Shown: positions 41,843 to 50,347 of the stretch, piece by piece
Position numbering within the stretch: position 1 is the stretch's first letter
Layout of the letters: each line of letters begins with the position of its first letter
DNA from: Deltaproteobacteria bacterium
Lineage (GTDB): Bacteria > Desulfobacterota > GWC2-55-46
Direction: 5' to 3'
DNA: 64,000 bases
NCBI GenBank assembly: GCA_016234935.1
Contig: JACRNL010000001.1
Location: 326,679-390,678, forward strand
Position numbers and translations under genes: made by a program
Notes under the pieces: generated by a model
The model's database searches: none
Told to the model about the DNA's origin: nothing
Seen by the model: the letters and a program-made list of their open reading frames with translations, nothing else

Positions 41843-42541
41843 TTACCTCATATCGCCATGCTGAATGATGAATTTAATATATGAGTTTGTCGCCTCGATG
41901 ATATCTATCTTCATTTTCCTGAAGCCGATGCTTTTTGATTCCGACAGGTCATATGTAAGGTCCTGCGTGTATGCCGCCCGCGCCAGGTCGTTTTTGAATT
42001 CGCGGTATGTCAGCCTTACCGTGTCCTTTGTCTTGCCGTTGTATATCAGTTCCATTCTGATGGAGCCTTCCTCGTAGACGGAGGCTTCCTTAATGCCCTT
42101 GAACGGCTCCGCCCATTTGTTTACATTGTCCATCTCGCAATTCGCTTCGCCAATGGCCGCGCCATCGGAATCAACCGCGACGCAGACGTGCCATTTCCTG
42201 CTTATATTTGAAAAGGGGGGAGAGAAAATCTGCTCGGATTTAGAGCCGACCGGCTTATAAAAAGCGACTCCCTTTTCCGTCTTGCCGTAGAGCTTGAGCA
42301 TGTCGCCTTCTATCAAAGAGAGTGTCTTTGTGTTCAGGGCTGATGTCACCACAAGACCTTTATAAAAATAGAGATTCTCCTCGATCACCATAGGGTCGCC
42401 AAGGGTGGCCTGCTGTTCAAACCCTATCTGAAAAGAAGTATATTGCTTGCGCTGCGCTGTTTGGAAAACGGGGTCAACGGAAGCATAACATCCCGTGAGC
42501 AGCAGCAAAAAGACGAAAGATAACCCGATTAAGATTTTCAT
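41843..42541 (-). CDS. Lipoprotein of unknown function within the his cluster
   Basis: A 232-residue protein with a lipobox LLTGC (Cys18). No known domain is recognised. The sequence is beta-rich (SIRMELIYNGKTKDTVRLTY, DLTYDLSESKSIGFRKMKID). It lies between hisD and hisB, where many bacteria have hisC, and has no evident link with histidine. Composition is a little lower in G+C than the his genes. ATG 42541 follows AGGAGATAGAG-type sequence at good spacing. Confidence 0.7.
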   Translation of the reverse strand: MKILIGLSFVFLLLLTGCYASVDPVFQTAQRKQYTSFQIGFEQQATLGDPMVIEENLYFYKGLVVTSALNTKTLSLIEGDMLKLYGKTEKGVAFYKPVGSKSEQIFSPPFSNISRKWHVCVAVDSDGAAIGEANCEMDNVNKWAEPFKGIKEASVYEEGSIRMELIYNGKTKDTVRLTYREFKNDLARAAYTQDLTYDLSESKSIGFRKMKIDIIEATNSYIKFIIQHGDMR

Positions 42542-42584
42542 CTCTATCTCCTGTTGCAGCGCGAGACTTCAGGCTGGCGCTGCA

Positions 42585-43880
42585 TTATCTTTTCTTAAGC
42601 CTCACCTCTACGCTCTTTGCGTGCGCGTCAAGCCCTTCAAGCAAGGCAAAGTCCCTTGCCTTAGGGCCGAGCTTTTCAAGCCCATTCTGAGAAAATTCGA
42701 TGATGCTCGACCTTTTTATAAAATCCTCAACCCCAAGCGGCGAAGAAAACCGCGCAGTGCCGCTTGTTGGCAGCGTATGGTTAGGCCCTGCAATATAATC
42801 GCCGACAGCCTCCGGCGTATTCCTGCCGAGGAATATCGCGCCCGCGTTTTTTATGTCTTTTAATAGCTCGCGCGGATTTTCAACGAAAAGTTCGAGGTGC
42901 TCAGGGGCAATCCGGTTCGATTCATCTGCCGCCTCTTTTAAATCCTTTGCAACGATAATATAACTATAATCATCAATTGATCGTCTTGCGATATGTTTCT
43001 TATTAAGCCCATCAATCTGCTTTTCTACCTCTTTAATAACATCATCTGCCATCTCGTCCGAAGTCGTTATGAGGATGCACCTTGCCGTCTCGTCATGCTC
43101 TGCCTGCGAAAGAAGATCTGCGGCAATCCACGCAGGGTCGCCTGTGCCGTCGTTTATGATGAGTATCTCGCTCGGCCCGGCTATCATATCAATATCAACC
43201 AAGCCATAAACGAGCTTTTTTGCCATTGCAACATAGGCATTGCCCGGCCCGGTTATCTTATCTACCTTCGGGATAGTAGCTGTGCCGTATGCAAGCGCGG
43301 CAATAGCCTGCGCCCCGCCCACGCGAAAGACCTTGTCAACCCTGGCAATCTTGGCCGCGGCAAGGACATGCTTATTGACAATGCCGTCCTTGCCAGGCGG
43401 CGTGACCATGATAATTTCCTTAACTCCGGCAACACGGGCAGGGATAGCGTTCATAAGAACAGTCGAAGGGTAAGTTGCCTTGCCGCCCGGAACGTAGATG
43501 CCGACCCTTTCAATGGGCGTTACCTTCTGACCTAAAACAGTGCCATCTTCTTCAGTATATTCCCATGACTTCTGAATCTGCCTTTCGTGAAACCCTCTAA
43601 TCCGTTTTGCGGCTAATTCAAGTAAATCAATTTCATCTTTGGGAATGTTATTAAATGCGGCGTCAATCTCCTCTTTTCCAACAAGCAATCTGCCGCTTAC
43701 ATCAACACTATCAAATTTTTTGGTATATTCAACCACCGCATCATCGCCGCGCGCTTTGACATCCGCGATTATATCTCTTACCGTTGGTTCAAAGGCAGCG
43801 AATGCAGTGGCAAATTCTTCCGCAGCCCCTTGTAGAACAATCTCAAGTTTTGAAATATCTATGCGTTTTTTTTGTAACAC
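42585..43880 (-). CDS. hisD: Histidinol dehydrogenase HisD
   Basis: A 431-residue dehydrogenase: GQKVTPIERVGIYVPGGKAT, YPSTVLMNAIPARVAGVKEI, VDKITGPGNAYVAMAKKLVYG, AGPSEILIINDGTGDPAWIA, SQAEHDETARCI, and NAGAIFLG...GDYIAGPNHTLPT. It binds zinc and NAD and oxidises histidinol to histidine in two steps. The stop adjoins the family-free spacer before the lipoprotein gene. It follows hisG directly. Confidence 0.96.
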   Translation of the reverse strand: MLQKKRIDISKLEIVLQGAAEEFATAFAAFEPTVRDIIADVKARGDDAVVEYTKKFDSVDVSGRLLVGKEEIDAAFNNIPKDEIDLLELAAKRIRGFHERQIQKSWEYTEEDGTVLGQKVTPIERVGIYVPGGKATYPSTVLMNAIPARVAGVKEIIMVTPPGKDGIVNKHVLAAAKIARVDKVFRVGGAQAIAALAYGTATIPKVDKITGPGNAYVAMAKKLVYGLVDIDMIAGPSEILIINDGTGDPAWIAADLLSQAEHDETARCILITTSDEMADDVIKEVEKQIDGLNKKHIARRSIDDYSYIIVAKDLKEAADESNRIAPEHLELFVENPRELLKDIKNAGAIFLGRNTPEAVGDYIAGPNHTLPTSGTARFSSPLGVEDFIKRSSIIEFSQNGLEKLGPKARDFALLEGLDAHAKSVEVRLKKR

Positions 43881-44558
43881 TTACCCCCGCCCCTTTCCCG
43901 CGTCCCTGACAGCCGCGGACAGCCTGTCCACAAGCTCCCGCACCCTGCCGGGCTTGGTCTTGAGGCTGGCGCGGTTGCAGACGAGCTTTGAGCTTATGTC
44001 CATCACGTCTTCCACCTCGACAAGGCCGTTTTTACGCAGCGTCTCGCCGGTCTGCACAAGGTCTACTATCCTCTCGGAAAGGCCGAGTAAAGGGGCAAGC
44101 TCTATCGAGCCGTAGAGCTTTATTATCTCCACCTGTATGCCCTTTTCCATAAAGTGCCTTGTGGTGATATTCGGGTACTTCGTGGCGACCCTTATGTGCG
44201 TCCAGCGGCTCGGGTTATCGCCCGCGCCAAGCTCCTTTGGCTCGGCCACGACCATCCTGCATATGCCGAGGCCGAGGTCAAGCGGCTCGTAGAGGTCTTT
44301 GGCCTGCTCGATAAGCACGTCCCTTCCGGCTATGCCGAGGTCAGCCGCGCCGTACTCGACATAGGTCGGCACGTCCTGCGCCCTTATCACCATGAAACGC
44401 AGCCCTTCGGCGACGTTTTCGAATATCAACTTTCTGTCATCCTTTAAAAGTTCGCTGAAATCCACGCCTGCGGCCTTGAAGAGATTAACGGCCTCCTTCA
44501 GCATCCTGCCCTTTGGCATGGCTATCGTGAGCGTGTCCTGCCAGTTCCTTGTTGTCAT
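43881..44558 (-). CDS. hisG: ATP phosphoribosyltransferase HisG, short form
   Basis: A 225-residue HisG (TIAMPKGRMLKEAVNLFKAA, VIRAQDVPTYVEYGAADLGI AG-type segment, VATKYPNITTRHF, EIIKLYGSIELAPLLGLSER IVDLVQTG). It catalyses the first step of histidine synthesis. It lacks the C-terminal regulatory domain of long HisG, so a HisZ partner is expected, but no hisZ is in this window. Its stop abuts the hisD start. Confidence 0.95.
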   Translation of the reverse strand: MTTRNWQDTLTIAMPKGRMLKEAVNLFKAAGVDFSELLKDDRKLIFENVAEGLRFMVIRAQDVPTYVEYGAADLGIAGRDVLIEQAKDLYEPLDLGLGICRMVVAEPKELGAGDNPSRWTHIRVATKYPNITTRHFMEKGIQVEIIKLYGSIELAPLLGLSERIVDLVQTGETLRKNGLVEVEDVMDISSKLVCNRASLKTKPGRVRELVDRLSAAVRDAGKGRG

Positions 44559-44564
44559 TGTCTT

Positions 44565-45824
44565 TTATGCCTTAACCCTTTTTATCTTCGCGCCAAGCCC
44601 CAATAATTTAGCTTCTATCCTCTCATACCCGCGGTCAAGGTGGTATATCCTCGACACCTCGGTAGTACCGTGCGCCGCAAGCCCGGCGAGTATGAGCGAC
44701 GCGCTTGCACGGAGGTCTGTGGCCATGAGCGGCGCGGCGGAAAGCGCCCTTACGCCGCGCACTACGGCGGTCCTGCCGTCTATGGTTATGTCCGCGCCCA
44801 TGCGCCTGAGTTCGCTCACGTGCATGAACCTGTTTTCAAAGACCGTTTCGGTTATAACGGAAAGGCCGCCGGCTGTCGCCATCATGGACATCATCTGCGC
44901 CTGCATATCCGTGGGGAAGCCCGGGTACGGCATGGTCTTTACGTCAACGCTCCTTATTGGAATGTCTCCTATGACGCGAACGCCGTCCTTTTCCTGACGT
45001 ATCTCGGTCCCCGTCTCCTTCAACTTGACGATAAGCGCGTCGAGGAATTTATACGGGCAATTTTTTATAAGGACATTACCCCTTGTCATGGCCGAGGCGA
45101 CCATGAAGGTGCCGGCCTCTATCCTGTCCGGTATGACCTCTACTTCAACGGCCTTTAACGCATTCACCCCTTCGATGGTAATGGTATCCGTGCCCGCGCC
45201 CTTTATCCGCGCGCCCATTTTTATGAGGGTATCTGCAAGGCAGACGACTTCCGGCTCGAGCGCGGCATTCCCTATGACGGTCGTTCCCTCGGCGTGCACG
45301 GCGGCGAGCATGACGTTCTCCGTGCCCGTCACCGTCACGGTGTCGAAGCGGATGCTTGCGCCGACGAGCCTTTCGGCCTTTACATTCACGAAGCCGTGCT
45401 CCACGCTTACCTCGGCGCCCATTTTTTTAAGCGCCATGATGTGCAGGTCAATGGGCCGCGCGCCGATGGCGCATCCGCCGGGCAGGGAGACCCTCGCCCT
45501 TTTAAAGCGCGCCACAAGCGGGCCGAGTGCCAGTACCGAAGCGCGCATGGTGCGCACCATGTCGTATGGCGCCTCGTCGGATTTAAGCTGCGGCGTCCTT
45601 ATGCGCAAAACGCCGCCGTCATAGTCGGTCTCCACGTCCGCCCCAAGATGCATGAGGAGCGTATTGAAGGTGTCTATGTCCCTGAGCCTCGGCACATTGG
45701 TGATGGTCATCCAGCCATCAACGAGCAGAGAGGCCGCCATGAGCGGCAAAACGGCGTTCTTCGCCCCGCGTATGGCGACCTCTCCGATAAGGCGGTTAGG
45801 CCCCTCTATTAATATCCTGTCCAT
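44565..45824 (-). CDS. murA: UDP-N-acetylglucosamine 1-carboxyvinyltransferase MurA
   Basis: A 419-residue EPSP-synthase-fold enzyme: GPNRLIGEVAIRGAKNAVLP with the active-site Lys-Asn, LPGGCAIGARPIDLHIMALK with the PEP/fosfomycin-reactive Cys, and PYPGFPTDMQAQMMSMMATA. It starts peptidoglycan synthesis by transferring enolpyruvate to UDP-GlcNAc. It lies between prfA and hisG, a frequent order; prmC, often found between prfA and murA, is absent from the 57-base gap. Confidence 0.96.
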   Translation of the reverse strand: MDRILIEGPNRLIGEVAIRGAKNAVLPLMAASLLVDGWMTITNVPRLRDIDTFNTLLMHLGADVETDYDGGVLRIRTPQLKSDEAPYDMVRTMRASVLALGPLVARFKRARVSLPGGCAIGARPIDLHIMALKKMGAEVSVEHGFVNVKAERLVGASIRFDTVTVTGTENVMLAAVHAEGTTVIGNAALEPEVVCLADTLIKMGARIKGAGTDTITIEGVNALKAVEVEVIPDRIEAGTFMVASAMTRGNVLIKNCPYKFLDALIVKLKETGTEIRQEKDGVRVIGDIPIRSVDVKTMPYPGFPTDMQAQMMSMMATAGGLSVITETVFENRFMHVSELRRMGADITIDGRTAVVRGVRALSAAPLMATDLRASASLILAGLAAHGTTEVSRIYHLDRGYERIEAKLLGLGAKIKRVKA

Positions 45825-45881
45825 AAAATTCCGTTAAGAATAAAGAGTATTTTTCGTTATCCAATTCGTTACTGCCGAAGG

Positions 45882-46973
45882 TCACGCAAGCGCGCCCTCG
45901 CGGCTTCCTTCAGATGACTTCAACGCCTCTGTCTGGTAGTAGGCCGTTATATTGTCCATGAACTCGTCAAGGTCGCCGCCGAGTATCTCGGTGAGCCTGT
46001 AAAGCGTCAGCCCTATCCTGTGGTCGGTGACGCGGTTTTGCGGATAGTTGTAGGTGCGTATCTTCTCGCTCCTGTCGCCGGTTCCGACCTGCGTCTTCCT
46101 GTCGAGGGCTATCTTCTTCTGCTGCTCCTGTATCTTCTTGTCAAGAAGGCGCGCAAGGAGTATCTTCATGGCCCTCTGGCGGTTCTTGTGCTGGCTCTTT
46201 TCGTCCTGACACTGCACGACGGTATTCGTGGGTATATGCGTCATCCTCACGGCGGTCTCGACCTTGTTTACGTTCTGCCCGCCGTGGCCTCCGGCCCTGA
46301 AGGTGTCCACCCGTATGTCGTCGGGCCTCACGTCCACCTCGACCTCTTCGGCCTCCGGCAAGACCGCCACCGTCACGGTCGACGTATGCCGCCTGCCGGA
46401 CGCCTCGGTCTCCGGCACCCTTTGCACGCGGTGAACGCCGCTTTCATATTTCAACTTCGAGTACGCGCCCCTGCCTTCGATGTTGGCTATTATTTCCTTA
46501 AGGCCGTTCTGTCCCGTCGGGCTTGAGCTGAGCACGTCGACCTTCCAGCGGCGGTTCTCGGCGTAGCGCGAATACATCCTGAAAAGCTCGGCGGCGAAAA
46601 GGGATGACTCATCCCCGCCCACCCCGGCCCTTATCTCGATGATGACGTTCTTGTCGTCATTGGGGTCTTTAGGAAGGAGCATTACCTTGATGCGCGTGAA
46701 GAGATCGTCCTTCATCTTCTGAAGTACCGGCATCTCGGCCTTGGACATCTCGCGCAGGTCCGCGTCCTTGCCTTCAAGGGCCGCTTTGTATTCGGCAAGC
46801 TCCGCGTCTATCGCCCTGTATTGCCTGTATGCCTCGACAATATCGGCGTATGAGGCGTGCTCTCTTGAGTACCTCTGAAAAAGCTCCTGATCGGAGATGA
46901 CCTCCGGCTTGGATAAAAAACCTGACAGCTCGGCGTATCGCTTTTCTATTTCCTGAAGACGATCCTGTATCAT
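45882..46973 (-). CDS. prfA: Peptide chain release factor 1
   Basis: A 363-residue RF1: helical domain 1, [20 protein letters not shown], the catalytic [20 protein letters not shown] (GGQ), and a PAT-region-containing domain 2 ([12 protein letters not shown] near the decoding loop, as expected for RF1 reading UAA/UAG). It releases peptide from the ribosome. Confidence 0.97.
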   Translation of the reverse strand: MIQDRLQEIEKRYAELSGFLSKPEVISDQELFQRYSREHASYADIVEAYRQYRAIDAELAEYKAALEGKDADLREMSKAEMPVLQKMKDDLFTRIKVMLLPKDPNDDKNVIIEIRAGVGGDESSLFAAELFRMYSRYAENRRWKVDVLSSSPTGQNGLKEIIANIEGRGAYSKLKYESGVHRVQRVPETEASGRRHTSTVTVAVLPEAEEVEVDVRPDDIRVDTFRAGGHGGQNVNKVETAVRMTHIPTNTVVQCQDEKSQHKNRQRAMKILLARLLDKKIQEQQKKIALDRKTQVGTGDRSEKIRTYNYPQNRVTDHRIGLTLYRLTEILGGDLDEFMDNITAYYQTEALKSSEGSREGALA

Positions 46974-47060
46974 AATAATAAACCGTGTCCGTAGACGCTA
47001 TCAATGAAAATGGCAAAAAGACAGCAGCCTGTGCCGGTCAAGCCGGCGGCCTGTTGACGC

Positions 47061-47747
47061 CTACAGCTTCCTGAATTTTTCCCTTATCTCTTTGGGTCTG
47101 CCGCAGGTCATCTCGCCCTCGCTGCAAGCGCCCTTTACGCAGGCAGGGCCGGCGTCCTTGAATATGAACGGCGACGTTTTCTTCGCAAGGACAAGCATGC
47201 GGGTGGCCATGTCCCTGATCTCCCACTGCGCCCTCTCGCAGCAGCGCAGACGGAAGAAATGGATAAGCTCCCTTGCGTTCATGGTGACGATTATCTTCGA
47301 ACACGCGGCGTTTGGCAGGATGTAGCGCGCGTCCTCCGCCGGGACACCGGCGTCCACAAGCTCTTTGTAGAGCTTATAGACCTGCTTTACCGTCCGGTCG
47401 TAGCGCTTTTTCTTTTCAGGGACGCTCTCGATGGATGCGGGCGTGACGTAATCCGGCGCGGCGGCTTTCACATAACGCTGGCTCTGCTGCGAATATGACG
47501 CCAGCCTGTGGCGGACGAGCTGGTGCGTAAGCGCCCTTGACACGCCTTCTATCCCGAAGGTAAAAGATGCGTGCTCAAGCACCGAAAGGTGGCCCATGCT
47601 TAAAATCCTGCCGAGAAACTTTTCGAGGGACGCGCCCCCGGCCTTCCCCTCAAGTTCCTTTATCGCGTCGGCGGAGTAGCAGAGCCTTGCGGCCATGTAA
47701 ACGGTCTTTTCCGGGGCCGGCGTGAAGTTCAAGAGAGTCACCTGCAC
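47061..47747 (-). CDS. thyX: Flavin-dependent thymidylate synthase ThyX
   Basis: A 228-residue ThyX with the signature RHRLASYSQQSQR (RHRxxSxxxxSxR) and YSADAIKELEG, MGHLSVLEHASFTFGIEGVS, and NARELIHFFRLRCCERAQWE IRD. It makes dTMP with FAD and NADPH. GTG 47747 (MQVTLLNFTP) is the likely start because GGAGGG lies 5 bases upstream; the longer frame to 47804 is family C repeat sequence. The C-terminus carries a Cys-rich tail with CVKGACSEGEMTCGRPKEIR that resembles a metal or disulphide tail seen in some ThyX. Confidence 0.93.
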   Translation of the reverse strand: MQVTLLNFTPAPEKTVYMAARLCYSADAIKELEGKAGGASLEKFLGRILSMGHLSVLEHASFTFGIEGVSRALTHQLVRHRLASYSQQSQRYVKAAAPDYVTPASIESVPEKKKRYDRTVKQVYKLYKELVDAGVPAEDARYILPNAACSKIIVTMNARELIHFFRLRCCERAQWEIRDMATRMLVLAKKTSPFIFKDAGPACVKGACSEGEMTCGRPKEIREKFRKL

Positions 47748-47760
47748 GGCATCCCTCCGG

Positions 47761-47813
47761 ACCCCCGCTTTAAACCCCCGCTTAAAACATGCGAGGGCAA
47801 GCATGCGAGGGCA
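47761..47813. repeat. Family C repeat, copy 1
   Basis: ACCCCCGCTTTAAACCCCCG, CTTAAAACATGCGAGGGCAA, GCATGCGAGGG. The same order (ACCCCCGCTT, CACGCGAGGGCAGGCATGCG) occurs at 61717-61781 and, reversed and truncated, at 19570-19600. Confidence 0.75.
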
Positions 47814-47816
47814 TGA

Positions 47817-48038
47817 TTACGCGTTTTTCTTCTGCTGCGGCTTAAGCGCGTATTTCTTCCTGAATTTTTCAATCTTGCCGGCGGTGTCCATGACCTTGTG
47901 CTTGCCAGTGAAAAAGGGGTGGCACTTGGAGCAGATGTCAACGGCAAGCTCCTTTTTCGTGGAACGCGTCTGGACGATGTTGCCGCACGCGCAATGGACA
48001 GTTGCAACGGCATAATTTGGGTGAATGCCTTCTTTCAT
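47817..48038 (-). CDS. rpmE: 50S ribosomal protein L31
   Basis: A 73-residue zinc-type L31 with four ligands: Cys16 and Cys18 in HCACGN and Cys37/Cys40 in [15 protein letters not shown]. The start at 48038 (MKEGIHPNY) follows AAGGAAGG at normal spacing. A promoter lies about 75 bases upstream. Confidence 0.95.
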   Translation of the reverse strand: MKEGIHPNYAVATVHCACGNIVQTRSTKKELAVDICSKCHPFFTGKHKVMDTAGKIEKFRKKYALKPQQKKNA

Positions 48039-48115
48039 AAATCCTTCCTCCGATGTATTTTCCCGGCTCAAAACGATACGGTCAGCAGGATAAACTCCTT
48101 TAACTGTAATAATAT

Positions 48116-48144
48116 ATAATAGCAAGTCTCTATTTTGTCCGCAA
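48116..48144 (-). promoter_or_regulatory. Sigma-70 promoter of rpmE
   Basis: TTGCGG (48144-48139), a 17-base spacer and TATTAT (48121-48116) on the minus strand. Confidence 0.55.
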
Positions 48145-48242
48145 GTTTTTTTTATCGGCATATTCCTTTCAAATAATCTCCGCAACCCTGCCCAAGCTGA
48201 AAAAAAATAGCCGCGTGGCGGAGTTGCGCGCTTTTAAAGCAA

Positions 48243-48271
48243 TTGCGTTTTAGACATTTATGCGATATATT
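48243..48271 (+). promoter_or_regulatory. Sigma-70 promoter just ahead of the GGDEF gene
   Basis: TTGCGT (48243-48248), a 17-base spacer and TATATT (48266-48271). The expected start of transcription, near 48277-48279, coincides with ATG 48278. Confidence 0.55.
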
Positions 48272-48277
48272 TTTTTA

Positions 48278-49366
48278 ATGACGGGATCTAAAGAAAAAAC
48301 CCCCCGAAAACTGACCACGGCAAAACCGGCTAAACCGGCTGAGCCGGTTGAACCGGCATACCGGCACCTTCACCTCGCCACTTTCAACGAAATCGGCAAA
48401 GCGCTGACCTCGTCGCTCGACCTTAAGGAAATATTGAAGGTCGTCATGGAGAACATAAGCACCCTGATGCAGCCAAAGAACTGGTCTTTGCTTCTCGTGG
48501 ACGACGACAGGGACGAGCTGCGGTTCGAGATAATCGTCGGCGAAGGCGCGGAAAAGCTCAAGGACCTTAGGCTGAAGATCGGCGAGGGCATCGCCGGATG
48601 GGTGGCACGGGAAAAAAAGCCCCTGCTTGTCCCGGACGTGGACAAAGACCCGCGGTTTTCCAGAAAGGGCGACGAGATATCCAACTTCAAGACCCAATCC
48701 ATCATCTGCGTCCCGCTCGTGACAAGGGGTAAATGCCTCGGCGTCATAGAGCTTATCAACAAAGTCCAGCACGACAACTTCAGCGAAGACGACCTCCTGC
48801 TCCTGACCACCCTTGCCGATTACAGCGCCATAGCCATTGAAAACGCGATGTTCTTTAAAAAGGTGGAGGAGCTTACCATCACGGACGACCTCACCAAACT
48901 GTACAACTCAAGGTTCATGCATAACCGTCTTGAGTATGAAGTCGAGAGGGCCAGGCGCTCGGAGCATCAGATATCCCTCGTATTCATGGACCTTGACCAC
49001 TTCAAGGAAATAAACGACAATTTCGGCCACCTTTGCGGAAGCAGGGTTTTGAAGGCCGCGGCAAAGCTTATCCGCGACATGATACGGAGCACGGACATGG
49101 CATGCCGCTACGGCGGGGATGAATTCCTGATACTCATGCCGGAGACTGCGAAGGACAACGCCATCCTGGCAGCGGAGAAGTTACGGGCCGCGCTGAAGAA
49201 GCACATTTTTCTGACGGAGGAAGGCATAAACGCCCAGCTCAGCGGGAGCTTCGGCGTTGCGTCATTTCCCGATGACGCAAGCGACAAAGACGACCTCATC
49301 CACAAGGCCGACAACGCGATGTACGCGGTAAAAAACAGCGGCCGCAACGGCGTATCCGGGGCGTAA
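48278..49366 (+). CDS. Diguanylate cyclase with GAF sensor (GAF-GGDEF)
   Basis: A 362-residue protein. A short Lys/Pro-rich N-terminus (AKPAKPAEPVEPA, from a CCGG-arm variant of family A at 48326-48356) precedes a GAF domain about 30-180 (FNEIGKALTSSLDLKEILKV, IGEGIAGWVAREKKPLLVPD) and a GGDEF domain about 195-360 with DDLTKLYNSRF, FMDLDHFKEINDNFGH and the intact YGGDEFLI active site. It makes cyclic di-GMP. It lacks a membrane segment, so the signal is cytoplasmic. No ribosome-binding site precedes ATG 48278 or 48260, and the promoter suggests leaderless translation. Together with the HD-GYP gene it implies a cyclic di-GMP circuit. Confidence 0.88.
   Translation: MTGSKEKTPRKLTTAKPAKPAEPVEPAYRHLHLATFNEIGKALTSSLDLKEILKVVMENISTLMQPKNWSLLLVDDDRDELRFEIIVGEGAEKLKDLRLKIGEGIAGWVAREKKPLLVPDVDKDPRFSRKGDEISNFKTQSIICVPLVTRGKCLGVIELINKVQHDNFSEDDLLLLTTLADYSAIAIENAMFFKKVEELTITDDLTKLYNSRFMHNRLEYEVERARRSEHQISLVFMDLDHFKEINDNFGHLCGSRVLKAAAKLIRDMIRSTDMACRYGGDEFLILMPETAKDNAILAAEKLRAALKKHIFLTEEGINAQLSGSFGVASFPDDASDKDDLIHKADNAMYAVKNSGRNGVSGA
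48326..48356. repeat. Family A variant with CCGG arms inside the GGDEF gene
   Basis: CCGG at 48326, 48335, 48344 and 48353 with 5-base linkers CTAAA, CTGAG and TTGAA: an exact 9-base period. Confidence 0.8.
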
Positions 49367-49601
49367 AACGAACGGCCCAGCATTCGGTGAAAGACGTCAC
49401 CGCAAAACCCCCTTGAATGGGTCGATCCCCAATCCCCCTTTTACAACGGGAGAATATCATCAATCAATTTCCCCCTTTAGAAAAGGGGGTTAGGGGGATT
49501 TGAGATGTTTCGGCATAAAGACGCGTTGGAATATAAGGAACGTAAAAAAAACAATTATGATAAAAGCTGGAAATAACAGAAAAATAAAATCGGAGAATAT
49601 A
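49367..49601. other. Repeat-containing intergenic region
   Basis: It holds a family A element at 49408-49430 (CCCCCTTGAATGGGTCGATC and CCC) and a hairpin at 49468-49501 with CCCCCTTTAGAAAAGGGGG followed by TTAGGGGGATTT. The latter is a type of sequence seen dispersed in many bacterial genomes. No gene is supported. Confidence 0.65.
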
Positions 49602-49958
49602 ATGAAAAAAATAGTTTTTCTTGCCGCTTTGCTCGCGCTCACAGCAGGCTGTTCCACTGTCACCGCCAAGACCACGAAGGCCGAGGGGGCGAAGCTCGAA
49701 AAAGAGGCCGCCCTTAAGCTCAAACCCGGCATAACCTCGCGCGAGGCGGTCATAAGCGCCTTTGGAGCTCCGGCAGAGACTGTAACGGAAAACGGCGAAG
49801 AACGCTTGAAATACGTCTACACCGAAAAGCAGATAAAATCCTACTTCGGCGGAACCATCCAGGACGAAGTCACAGGCGGCAAGGAAACAACCACCCTTGA
49901 AGTGGTGATAAAAAACAACATTGTTGATTCGTATAAGTTCAAGAAAATTGAAGAGTGA
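49602..49958 (+). CDS. Small BamE/SmpA-like lipoprotein
   Basis: A 118-residue protein with a lipobox LTAGC (Cys15). The mature part has LKPGITSREAVISAFGAPAE followed by TVTENGEERLKYVYTEK, the SmpA/OmlA/BamE pattern of a short helix pair with a G-x-P turn and a beta-hairpin. BamE proteins assist outer-membrane protein assembly; several small unrelated lipoproteins share the fold, so the role is uncertain. ATG 49602 was chosen because it begins a regular lipoprotein signal and follows CGGAGA. It converges on hgcB. Confidence 0.7.
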   Translation: MKKIVFLAALLALTAGCSTVTAKTTKAEGAKLEKEAALKLKPGITSREAVISAFGAPAETVTENGEERLKYVYTEKQIKSYFGGTIQDEVTGGKETTTLEVVIKNNIVDSYKFKKIEE

Positions 49959-49990
49959 GGCGCGAACGGCTTATTATTATCGTTGTTATC

Positions 49991-50038
49991 ATTCCCACGC
50001 TCCGGCGTGGGAATGCATCCATGGACGCTCCAGCGTCC
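49991..50038. repeat. Family E hairpin (convergent gap)
   Basis: ATTCCCACGCTCCGGCGTGG GAAT forms a 10-base-pair hairpin with a CTCC-type loop and is followed by GGACGCTCCAGCGTCC, a second small palindrome. It sits between the BamE-like gene and hgcB and may help end transcription from both sides, though no T-run follows. Confidence 0.65.
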
Positions 50039-50058
50039 TGTATAACACCACGGCACGC

Positions 50059-50346
50059 TCAGCAACACCCGCCGTCATCATCGCATCCGCAGGAAGGGTC
50101 TTTGCCGGTGATCATGCCGTTGATTATAGCGGCTGCGCAGCCCACTCCGGCGTTTACCTTTAACGCTCCGTAAGCACAATTGCGCGCGCACGCGCCGCAC
50201 TCCATGCACCTGTCCTTATCTGTTATAGACGCCCTTTTGTCCCTCATGACAAAGACGGCGTGAGGGCAGACCTCGACGCACCTGCCGCAGCCGGTGCATT
50301 TTTCAACATTGAACTCAAGGCTCGAAACATTCGCCAGATATTTCAT
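50059..50346 (-). CDS. hgcB: HgcB, ferredoxin of the mercury-methylation pair
   Basis: A 95-residue ferredoxin. Two [4Fe-4S] motifs are complete: Cys17, 20, 23, 27 (CTGCGRCVEVC) and Cys47, 50, 53, 57 (CMECGACARNC). Beyond the ferredoxin core are the HgcB-specific features: a lone Cys70 in GVGCAAAI and a C-terminal vicinal pair Cys94-Cys95 (plus Cys86, Cys88), all thought to carry or reduce mercury or the corrinoid. An ordinary ferredoxin would lack these. The gene starts 1 base after hgcA. Its ribosome-binding site (AGGTGG) lies in the family A element at the end of hgcA. HgcB is proposed to reduce the HgcA corrinoid to Co(I). Confidence 0.93.
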   Translation of the reverse strand: MKYLANVSSLEFNVEKCTGCGRCVEVCPHAVFVMRDKRASITDKDRCMECGACARNCAYGALKVNAGVGCAAAIINGMITGKDPSCGCDDDGGCC

Positions 50347-50347
50347 A

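Noticed and set aside
49468-49501. CCCCCTTTAGAAAAGGGGG hairpin as terminator of the GGDEF gene
   Set aside because: No T-run follows, and the sequence type is dispersed in many genomes as a repeat.
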